Made by a program: the position numbers and the translations under genes. Below are positions 56,771-64,000 of a stretch of 64,000 nucleotides of DNA, in pieces. Source of the DNA: Pseudomonadota bacterium (GTDB taxonomy: Bacteria > Pseudomonadota > Gammaproteobacteria > Burkholderiales > Rhodocyclaceae); assembly GCA_018262235.1 (NCBI GenBank), contig JAGTRY010000002.1, positions 1 through 64,000 on the forward strand, read 5' to 3'. The notes beneath the pieces are model-generated. The model was not told where the DNA came from. It searched no databases and was given only the letters and a program-made list of their open reading frames with translations. The stretch's first letter is position 1, and each line of letters begins with the position of its first letter.

Positions 56771-57679
56771 ATGCAAAAGCTTCTTGCCCGTCTCGACAAT
56801 CCCTGGTTGTTGCTCGTTCTCACTGCCTTGTTCTGGTCGGGCAACTGGGTGGTCGGGCGCGGCTTTCGCGGTGACGTACCGCCCGTGGCACTGGCTTTCT
56901 GGCGCTGGCTGCTTGCGCTGGCCTGTGTCCTGCCGCTGGCCTGGCCCCATCGTGCCCAGGCCTGGCCAGCATTGCGCATCCACTGGCCAATCCTCACGCT
57001 GCTGGCTTTGCTTGGCATCACCGGCTACAACACGCTGGCTTATTTCGGCCTGCAATACACCACCGCGACCAATGGCGTGTTGCTCAATTCCTTCATCCCC
57101 ATCGTGATCATCGGCCTGAGCTGCGCTTTTCTGGGCAAGCGCCTGCGTGTCCTGGAAGGGATTGGCGTCAGCGTCTCGCTGGCCGGCGTCACCGTGATCG
57201 TGGCACATGGCGAGCTGGCCCGGCTGGCCAGTCTCACTTTCAATCCCGGCGATCTATGGATCATGGTTTCGGTGTTCGTGTGGGCCGGCTACACGCTGCT
57301 GCTGCAACGCCGCCCGGCTGGCCTGCATCCGATGCTGCTGCTGGCCCTGCTCACGGCCATCGGTACTCTCGGCCTGCTCCCCTTCTACCTCTGGGAGCTG
57401 GGCCACGGACGTTTCATCCACGCAACCTTGCCAGCCCTGGCCGGCATCGCCTATTGCGGGATCTTCCCCGCCTTTCTCGGCTATGTGTTCTGGAACCGTG
57501 CGGTCGCCCAGGTCGGTGGCGCCACGGCGGGACTCTTCATCCATCTGATGCCAGTCGCCACACCCATGCTTTCAGCATTATTCCTCGGTGAAGCGCCACA
57601 GCTCTACCACTTTGCCGGCATGGCGCTGATCATTGGCGGGATCTTCCTCTCCACCCGACCGGCTCAGCCTCGTCGCTGA
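56771..57679 (+). CDS. EamA/DMT family transporter
   Basis: LLVLTALFWSGNWVVGRGFRGDVPPVALAFWRWLLALACVLPLA; 10-TM pattern. Confidence 0.92.
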   Translation: MQKLLARLDNPWLLLVLTALFWSGNWVVGRGFRGDVPPVALAFWRWLLALACVLPLAWPHRAQAWPALRIHWPILTLLALLGITGYNTLAYFGLQYTTATNGVLLNSFIPIVIIGLSCAFLGKRLRVLEGIGVSVSLAGVTVIVAHGELARLASLTFNPGDLWIMVSVFVWAGYTLLLQRRPAGLHPMLLLALLTAIGTLGLLPFYLWELGHGRFIHATLPALAGIAYCGIFPAFLGYVFWNRAVAQVGGATAGLFIHLMPVATPMLSALFLGEAPQLYHFAGMALIIGGIFLSTRPAQPRR

Positions 57680-57751
57680 GCCACCATTGACCGCAGCCGG
57701 TCCAGCGCATCCCCGCGCCTCAAGCGACTGCGGTTCTTTACGCCGACAAGA

Positions 57752-59245
57752 TCAACCCGCCAAGCCTGCGGTCCCGGCGTAGTGGGCGATGCTGCCGCGT
57801 GCGCCCTGCCTGTCCAGACTCGTCAATGCCAGCATCAATTCGGCCCGGAAGCCGGCATGCGAAGCCAGCGCAGGCGGAAAGATGTCTTCCAGTCCGAGCA
57901 GGAAATTCGCAAGACACATATTGTCGCCCCCGCTCAGATTGGCCAGCTCCGTGAGCTTTGCAGCCATCGGATCATTGATCGCGTAACTCAGGCCCGCATC
58001 GGAACGCCCCAGCAGAAAACGCATCCAGGCCGCAACCGCCAGGGTCAGGCGGCGATATGACGCGCCCGCTGCAATACGCTCGGCAATGGTCCCAAGCAGG
58101 CGCGGCGGCAACTTGAGGCTTCCGTCAGAGGCAATCTGCATGGTCTTGTGCTTGAGGTTCGGATTGGCGTAGCGCATCAGCAACTGGTCGCGATACGCCG
58201 CCCGGTCAAAACTGTCCGGCACAGTCAGGGTGGGCGCAATTTCCTCGGTCATCATGGCATGGATCAGCTTGTACATATCCGGATCCGCGATGGCCTGGTC
58301 TACCGTCTCGAAACCACCCAGCACGCCCAGATAAGCCATGGTGGAATGCGTGCCGTTGAGCATGCGCAGTTTGGCGAGTTCATAAGGAATGACATCGTCA
58401 ACCAGCATGGCACCAACCTTCTCCCAGGCAGGTCGTCCGGCCGCGAAGTTGTCCTCGATCACCCACTGGCGGAAAGATTCGCCAGGTACCGGCCAGGCAT
58501 CACGGCAGCCGGTGATGCGCGCGACGATGTCACGAATCTCGTCCGTGGTGGCCGGCACGATACGGTCGACCATGGTGCAGGGGAAGCGCACCGACTCGGC
58601 GACCCACTTGCCCAGCTCGGGATCGATAGCGTGCGCATACTGAACCACCACGTTGCGGAGGATCTTGCCATTGTGTGCAAGGTTGTCACAGGAAAGCACG
58701 GTGAAAGGATTGTCGCGACGCGTGCGCAGCGCGGCGACGAGGTAGCCCGGCACACTCTTGGGCGTGTCGGGGTTCAGCAGGTCATGCTGTACGGCCGGGT
58801 GCTTGAAATCCAGACCATTGGTCTTGGCGTCGTAGCAGTAACCTTTCTCGGTCACCGTCAGTGACACGATGCGCACCCGCGGGTCACGCATCTGGGCCAG
58901 CACCTCGGCCTGTTGGCGCGGCGCCACCAGCACCTTGCGGATGGCCCGCACCACCTGCACCTGCTGACCATCGCGATCACTGGTCAGCACGCTATAGAGA
59001 TTGTCCTGCTCGGCCAGGGCTTGCTGCATGGCCGGTTCATCGAGCACCGTGACGCCACAAATCCCCCAATCACCCCCCGCGGCCAGCATGGCCTGTTCGG
59101 TGTAGACGGCCTGGTGGGCACGGTGAAAGTTACCCAGCCCAAGGTGGACAATGCCGATGGCCGGCTCGCCAAGCGCGCCTCCAAGCAGATGGGATTGCAA
59201 GGCGGGCAATTGCGCGGCGCCCAGGCGCGGTAGTGAAGTACTCAT
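57752..59245 (-). CDS. Mannitol dehydrogenase family / D-fructuronate reductase (UxuB-like)
   Basis: IGIVHLGLGNFHRAHQAVYTEQ...SCDNLAHNGKILRNVV...LRMLNGTHSTMAYLGVLGGFETVDQAI. Confidence 0.9.
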   Translation of the reverse strand: MSTSLPRLGAAQLPALQSHLLGGALGEPAIGIVHLGLGNFHRAHQAVYTEQAMLAAGGDWGICGVTVLDEPAMQQALAEQDNLYSVLTSDRDGQQVQVVRAIRKVLVAPRQQAEVLAQMRDPRVRIVSLTVTEKGYCYDAKTNGLDFKHPAVQHDLLNPDTPKSVPGYLVAALRTRRDNPFTVLSCDNLAHNGKILRNVVVQYAHAIDPELGKWVAESVRFPCTMVDRIVPATTDEIRDIVARITGCRDAWPVPGESFRQWVIEDNFAAGRPAWEKVGAMLVDDVIPYELAKLRMLNGTHSTMAYLGVLGGFETVDQAIADPDMYKLIHAMMTEEIAPTLTVPDSFDRAAYRDQLLMRYANPNLKHKTMQIASDGSLKLPPRLLGTIAERIAAGASYRRLTLAVAAWMRFLLGRSDAGLSYAINDPMAAKLTELANLSGGDNMCLANFLLGLEDIFPPALASHAGFRAELMLALTSLDRQGARGSIAHYAGTAGLAG

Positions 59246-59307
59246 ATAGCAGGCCTTTCCAGAAGATTGATCGGATTGTGTGCGTCTATTCAAAAACACG
59301 CTTGAAC

Positions 59308-59325
59308 ATACTAATATGTTAGTAT
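59308..59325. promoter_or_regulatory. Candidate GntR-type operator palindrome in divergent promoter region
   Basis: ATACTAA-TATG-TTAGTAT perfect 7-bp arms between divergent uxuB-like and manD. Confidence 0.5.
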
Positions 59326-59432
59326 AGTATCATTTCAATCACACATTTGCGAGCGCTCAGCTAAAAGGCGATAGCCCACGGGAACACCTCCCGGCACAGC
59401 GCTCCTCCTACTCACCGGATGAAAGGCCAACA

Positions 59433-60638
59433 ATGAAAATCACCCACGCCGAAGTCATCGTCACCTGCCCAGGCAGGAACTTCGTCACGCTCAAGATAAC
59501 CACCGATCAGGGCGTACATGGCCTGGGGGATGCCACCCTGAACGGCCGCGAACTCTCGGTTGCTTCCTATCTGCGTGACCACATCTGCCCGCTGCTGATC
59601 GGTCGCGACCCGCGCCGCATCGAAGACACCTGGCAATACCTCTACAAGGGCGCCTACTGGCGCCGCGGCCCGGTGACCATGTCGGCCATCGCTGCGGTGG
59701 ACATGGCCCTGTGGGACATCGCCGGCAAGATGGCCAACATGCCGGTGTATCAATTGCTGGGCGGCGCTTCGCGTGAGCACGTGATGGTCTACAGCCATGC
59801 CACCGGCCGTGACATTCCGGAAACCCTGGATGCCTTTGCCAAATATCAGGACAAGGGCTTCAAGGCGATCCGCGCCCAATGCGGCGTACCGGGCATGAAG
59901 TCGGTCTATGGCGTCTCCAAGGGCGGCGCCTACGAGCCGGCCACCAAGGGCTGGCCCGAAGAGCAATCCTGGTCGACCGAAAAATATCTCGATTTCGTAC
60001 CCAAGCTCTTTGCGGCGATCCGCGACAAATTCGGTTTCGACACCCATCTGCTGCACGACGTGCATCACCGCCTCACCCCCATCGAAGCAGCCCGTCTCGG
60101 CAAATCGATCGAAGACTACCGGCTGTTCTGGATGGAAGACCCGACGCCCGCGGAGAATCAGGAAGCCTTCCGCCTGATCCGCCAGCACACCGTCACCCCC
60201 ATTGCCGTCGGTGAAGTGTTCAACAGCATCTGGGATTGCAAGCAGCTCATCGAAGAGCAGCTGATCGACTACATCCGCACCACCATCACGCATGCAGGTG
60301 GCATCACGCACATGCGCCGGATTGCCGACTTCGCGGCGATGTATCAGGTCCGCACCGGTAGTCACGGCCCTTCGGACCTGTCCCCGGTCTGCATGGGTGC
60401 GGCCCTGCACGTTGATCTCTGGGCGCCGAACTTCGGCATGCAGGAATACATGGGCTACCACGCCGAAACCATGGAGGTTTTCCAGTGTGCCTGGTCGTTC
60501 AAGGATGGCTTCATGCATCCGGGCGACGCGCCGGGCCTGGGGGTGGAGATCGACGAGAAGCTCGCCGCGAAGTATCCCTATGAGCCAGCCTACCTGCCGG
60601 TAGCCCGGCTGGAAGACGGCACGCTGTGGAACTGGTAG
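59433..60638 (+). CDS. D-mannonate dehydratase family protein (enolase superfamily, ManD/RspA-like)
   Basis: [99 protein letters not shown]. Confidence 0.93.
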   Translation: MKITHAEVIVTCPGRNFVTLKITTDQGVHGLGDATLNGRELSVASYLRDHICPLLIGRDPRRIEDTWQYLYKGAYWRRGPVTMSAIAAVDMALWDIAGKMANMPVYQLLGGASREHVMVYSHATGRDIPETLDAFAKYQDKGFKAIRAQCGVPGMKSVYGVSKGGAYEPATKGWPEEQSWSTEKYLDFVPKLFAAIRDKFGFDTHLLHDVHHRLTPIEAARLGKSIEDYRLFWMEDPTPAENQEAFRLIRQHTVTPIAVGEVFNSIWDCKQLIEEQLIDYIRTTITHAGGITHMRRIADFAAMYQVRTGSHGPSDLSPVCMGAALHVDLWAPNFGMQEYMGYHAETMEVFQCAWSFKDGFMHPGDAPGLGVEIDEKLAAKYPYEPAYLPVARLEDGTLWNW

Positions 60639-60807
60639 CCATGCAAACGCGATCTCTCATCAGCAAGGGGTCGAGCCGTATTTCGGGACATGACAAAACT
60701 TTTTAGAGCTTATCCGTGGTCACTGCCGGTGGTCTTGCCAGAAAGCACTCAATGACAATGACATCCGGTGTGTAGCCCATCTCACCACCATGAAAAGGAG
60801 ACTCACC

Positions 60808-61788
60808 ATGAGGCGTGCAATGCAAGGAATGGCCGTAGCCCTGTTAGCCCTGGGCTGCATGCAAGGCGCACTTGCGCAGCAGAAGATCGAGCTGCGTGCG
60901 GCAGATTACTGGGACGATGAATATCCGACAGTGCGTGGCATCAAGAAATTCGCTGAGCTGCTCAATCAGCGCACGAACGGCCGGATCACGATGAAGGTTT
61001 TTTCCAGCGGCGCACTGGGCACCGAAAAGGAAACCCTTGAGCAAGTGAAGGTTGGCGCCCTTGATCTGGTACGCGTCAATATTTCGCCGATGAACAACAT
61101 CTGCCAGGAAACGCTGGTGCCCACGCTGCCCTTCCTGTTCCGGTCTATCGACCATATGCACAAGGCACTGGACAGTGCGATTGGTGACGAGATTCTCGCC
61201 TCCTGTGATCCGCAAGGCTATGTCGGCTTGGCCTATTACGATAGCGGCGCGCGCTCCATCTATACGAAGAAGCCCATCCGCACGATTGCCGACATGAAGG
61301 GCATCAAGCTTCGCGTGCAGCAATCCGACCTGTGGGTTTCGCTGGCCGGCGCAATGGGTGCCAACGCCACCCCGATGCCGATGGGAGAAGTCTATACCGC
61401 CTTCAAGACAGGTCTGGTGGACGCTGCGGAAAACAACATCCCCTCCTATGAAAGCTCGAAGCATTTCGAAGTCGTGAAGTACTACTCGCAAACCGAGCAT
61501 TCGATGGCGCCCGAAGTGGTGATGTTCTCCAAACGGATCTGGGACAAATTGTCTCCGCAAGATCAGAAACTGATCCGTCAGGCTGCCAAGGATTCCGTCC
61601 CCTTCCAGCGCCAGTACTGGGCGGAGCGTGATGCGAAATCCCTCAAGATCGTTCTGGATGGTGGTGCCCATATCGTGTCGGATGTGGACAAGAAATCCTT
61701 TCAGGACGCAATGGGTCCGGTCTACGCAAAGTTCGTCACGACGCCGAAGCTGAAGGAATTGGTCAAGCGTATTCAAGACGTGAAGTAA
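60808..61788 (+). CDS. TRAP transporter substrate-binding protein (DctP family)
   Basis: Signal peptide; [75 protein letters not shown] supports the ATG at 60808. Confidence 0.92.
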   Translation: MRRAMQGMAVALLALGCMQGALAQQKIELRAADYWDDEYPTVRGIKKFAELLNQRTNGRITMKVFSSGALGTEKETLEQVKVGALDLVRVNISPMNNICQETLVPTLPFLFRSIDHMHKALDSAIGDEILASCDPQGYVGLAYYDSGARSIYTKKPIRTIADMKGIKLRVQQSDLWVSLAGAMGANATPMPMGEVYTAFKTGLVDAAENNIPSYESSKHFEVVKYYSQTEHSMAPEVVMFSKRIWDKLSPQDQKLIRQAAKDSVPFQRQYWAERDAKSLKIVLDGGAHIVSDVDKKSFQDAMGPVYAKFVTTPKLKELVKRIQDVK

Positions 61789-61858
61789 GGAACGCTCTTG
61801 ATCACCCGTCCGGGCGGAAACGCCCGGACTCATCTGACGTGCCGCTGGAGAATCAACG

Positions 61859-62347
61859 ATGTACAGCAAACTCTGCGCCATGCTGGCAAAGACCAGCCTG
61901 AAATTTGCAGCAACAGGCCTGGTCGCAATCATCATCTGTGTCCTGTATCAAGTATTCGGACGGTATGTGTTGAACGACACGCCGACCTGGGCAGAGCAGC
62001 TTGCGCTACTGCTCGTTTCATACGTAACCATGCTCGGAACCGCTGCTGGCGTGCGGGATGCCGGGCATATCGGCCTGGAATCATTCCTGGTCCTGGCGCC
62101 CGAAGAAATCCGGCGAAAGCTCGAACTGGTCATTCATGCACTGGTGGGAGCCTTCGGCGTCAGCATGGTTTATTACGGAAGCATTCTGGCGGCAGATCAA
62201 TGGCAGGAGATGCTTCCTACCCTCGGTGTTCCTGACGGACTGCGCTATGTCTCGATTGCCATCTGCGGAGCACTGATCGTTCTCTTTTCCATCGAACACC
62301 TGATTGCAATCGTTAACAAAGAAGAGGTGGTCCCAGCATGGCACTAA
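61859..62347 (+). CDS. TRAP transporter small permease (DctQ)
   Basis: IICVLYQVFGRYVLNDTPTWAEQLALLLVSYVTMLGTAAGVRDAGHIGLE. Confidence 0.9.
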   Translation: MYSKLCAMLAKTSLKFAATGLVAIIICVLYQVFGRYVLNDTPTWAEQLALLLVSYVTMLGTAAGVRDAGHIGLESFLVLAPEEIRRKLELVIHALVGAFGVSMVYYGSILAADQWQEMLPTLGVPDGLRYVSIAICGALIVLFSIEHLIAIVNKEEVVPAWH

Positions 62348-63630
62348 CAGCAATGTCTTTGGCATTTGTACTTTTCCTGCTGCTCGGGGTCCCCGTTGTC
62401 TTCTCGATCGGCTTGTGCTCGCTTGTCACCGTGATGGTGGCCGGTCTGCCAGGGGAAGTGGTTTTCCAGAAAATGGCAGGCGGGATGCAGGTCTTCTCCT
62501 TCCTGGCCATTCCGTTCTTCATCTTTGCCGGCGAAATCATGTTGTACGGTGGCATCGCCGACAAGATCGTGGATTTCGCAAAAGCGGCAGTCGGGCACGT
62601 CCGGGGTGGCCTTGGCATGGCCAACGTGGTGGCATGCACCCTGTTCGGCGGGATTTCCGGCTCTGCCGGTGCCGATGTTTCGGCAATGGGTGCCGTGTTG
62701 ATTCCAGTCATGAAACGCGAGGGCTATCACGCCGACTACGCCGTCAATGTAACGACGCATGCCGCGCTGGTTGGCGTCCTGACCCCGACCAGTCTGAACA
62801 TCATCATCTTCACCCTGGCGGCCAGCGGCAAGGTCTCTGTTTTCGACATGATTCTTGCAGGGATCATCCCGGCGGTCTTGCTGACCGCATGCAACCTGGC
62901 TGCAGCCTACTGGGTTGCCCTCCAGCGCGGATATCCCAAAGGAGCATGGGCCGGCTGGAAACCCATCGGGCGTTCCTTTGCCGTGGCGCTACCGGGGCTG
63001 TTTGTGGTGGTCGTCATCCTTGCCGGCATTCTGTCGGGCATGTTCACGGCCACAGAATCCGCCTCCATCGCCGTGCTCTACGCATTGATCTTGACTGCAG
63101 TGGTGTATCGCACACTCAGCTGGGACCAGTTCGTGGCCGCTTGCGTCAAAACCGTCAAGACCACTGGCGTGGTGCTGGCCCTGATCGGGATCTCCGCAAC
63201 CTTCGGCTACTTCATGGCCTATTACTCGGTGCCCGACTTGTTCGGAACCTGGATGTCGACTGTCTCGACCTCGCCCTGGGTGGTCTTTCTCCTGGTGAAC
63301 ATCATCCTGTTCATACTGGGCACCTTTCTTGACATGGCGCCCACGATTCTGGTCTGCACCCCGATATTCCTGCCCATCTGCATGAAATTCGGCATGGACC
63401 CGATCCAGTTCGGGATTGTCATGCTGCTCAATTGCGCACTAGGTTTGAATACGCCCCCAGTCGGCACCACTCAGTTCATCGGATGTGCGATTGCCAAGAT
63501 ATCGGTCGGAGAAGTGATGAAATCCATCTGGCCTTTCTATGGTTCCCTGGTTATCACGATGCTTCTCATCACGTACATCCCGAGCTTGTCCCTGTGGCTA
63601 CCGCACATGGCACGAGCCATCGCTCATTGA
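62338..63630 (+). CDS. TRAP transporter large permease (DctM)
   Basis: 12-TM pattern; FIFAGEIMLYGGIADKIVDFAKAAVGHVRGGLGMANVVACTLFGGISGSAGADVSAMGAVLIPVMKREGY. Confidence 0.94.
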   Translation: MALTAMSLAFVLFLLLGVPVVFSIGLCSLVTVMVAGLPGEVVFQKMAGGMQVFSFLAIPFFIFAGEIMLYGGIADKIVDFAKAAVGHVRGGLGMANVVACTLFGGISGSAGADVSAMGAVLIPVMKREGYHADYAVNVTTHAALVGVLTPTSLNIIIFTLAASGKVSVFDMILAGIIPAVLLTACNLAAAYWVALQRGYPKGAWAGWKPIGRSFAVALPGLFVVVVILAGILSGMFTATESASIAVLYALILTAVVYRTLSWDQFVAACVKTVKTTGVVLALIGISATFGYFMAYYSVPDLFGTWMSTVSTSPWVVFLLVNIILFILGTFLDMAPTILVCTPIFLPICMKFGMDPIQFGIVMLLNCALGLNTPPVGTTQFIGCAIAKISVGEVMKSIWPFYGSLVITMLLITYIPSLSLWLPHMARAIAH

Positions 63631-63766
63631 TGTCTCGCAGATCGTGACCGCAGTACGTCATGCCTCGTGCCCCGGGGCATGACGCCGCCGGGGCAAAATA
63701 TGATCCAGCACCATTTCAAGGGATAATCCCGCCCTGACGTCTTCGCGCCCATCACCTACATACGCC

Positions 63767-64000
63767 ATGCTGCCACCAGAACTGCTCACGCTCAGCCCCA
63801 ACGAGTCCGTCAACTTGCAGATCTATCGCGCACTGCGGCAATCCATCGTCAACTGCACGCTGCTGCCGGGGACGCCTGTCTCCGACAAGGAAATCTCCGA
63901 GCTGTTCGGCGTTTCGCGCCAGCCCGTACGCGATGCCTTCATCAAGCTTGCCGGAGCCGGCTTGATCCAGGTTTTGCCGCAGCGCGGCACCTTCGTCAAG
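63767..64000 (+). CDS. GntR-family (FadR/FCD-like) regulator, truncated at window end
   Basis: Not in ORF track. My translation: [78 protein letters not shown]. Confidence 0.9.
   Translation, partial: MLPPELLTLSPNESVNLQIYRALRQSIVNCTLLPGTPVSDKEISELFGVSRQPVRDAFIKLAGAGLIQVLPQRGTFVK

Overview
High-GC proteobacterial chromosome segment, probably betaproteobacterial and Rhodocyclales-like (inferred from gene content and codon character; no search was run). Most of it is housekeeping: pncC/cinA-C, pgpA, thiL, nusB, ribH, ribBA, gshA-gshB, a regulatory-type PTS (EIIA-Man/HPr/EI), metX-metW, hpt, xthA, pyrE and sbcB. The largest accessory feature is a two-armed aryl-polyene/xanthomonadin-like biosynthetic locus (about 26.05-44.47 kb). 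It carries two ACPs, KAS/CLF-type enzymes, hotdog dehydratases, an AMP ligase, two acyltransferases, an MMPL exporter with a LolA-like partner, two methyltransferases, a GT2, and an FkbO/Hyg5/XanB2-type chorismatase that could supply a hydroxybenzoate starter. It also holds less expected passengers: a NodB-type deacetylase, an alpha/beta hydrolase and two outer-membrane barrels. Other notable items: a SAM-II riboswitch followed by a perfect intrinsic terminator before metX; a TIR-domain protein running off the left edge (absent from the ORF track); a low-GC orphan HsdR_N-type nuclease; a perfect 26-bp inverted REP pair (REPIN-like) inside the polyene operon; a pectate lyase-pectin methylesterase fusion with a 32-Ser linker; an FHA-EAL protein; a frameshifted EamA-transporter remnant; a SMUG1-like glycosylase; and a hexuronate (ManD/UxuB/TRAP/GntR) locus with a palindromic operator candidate. 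All assignments come from reading the sequence and motif recognition.
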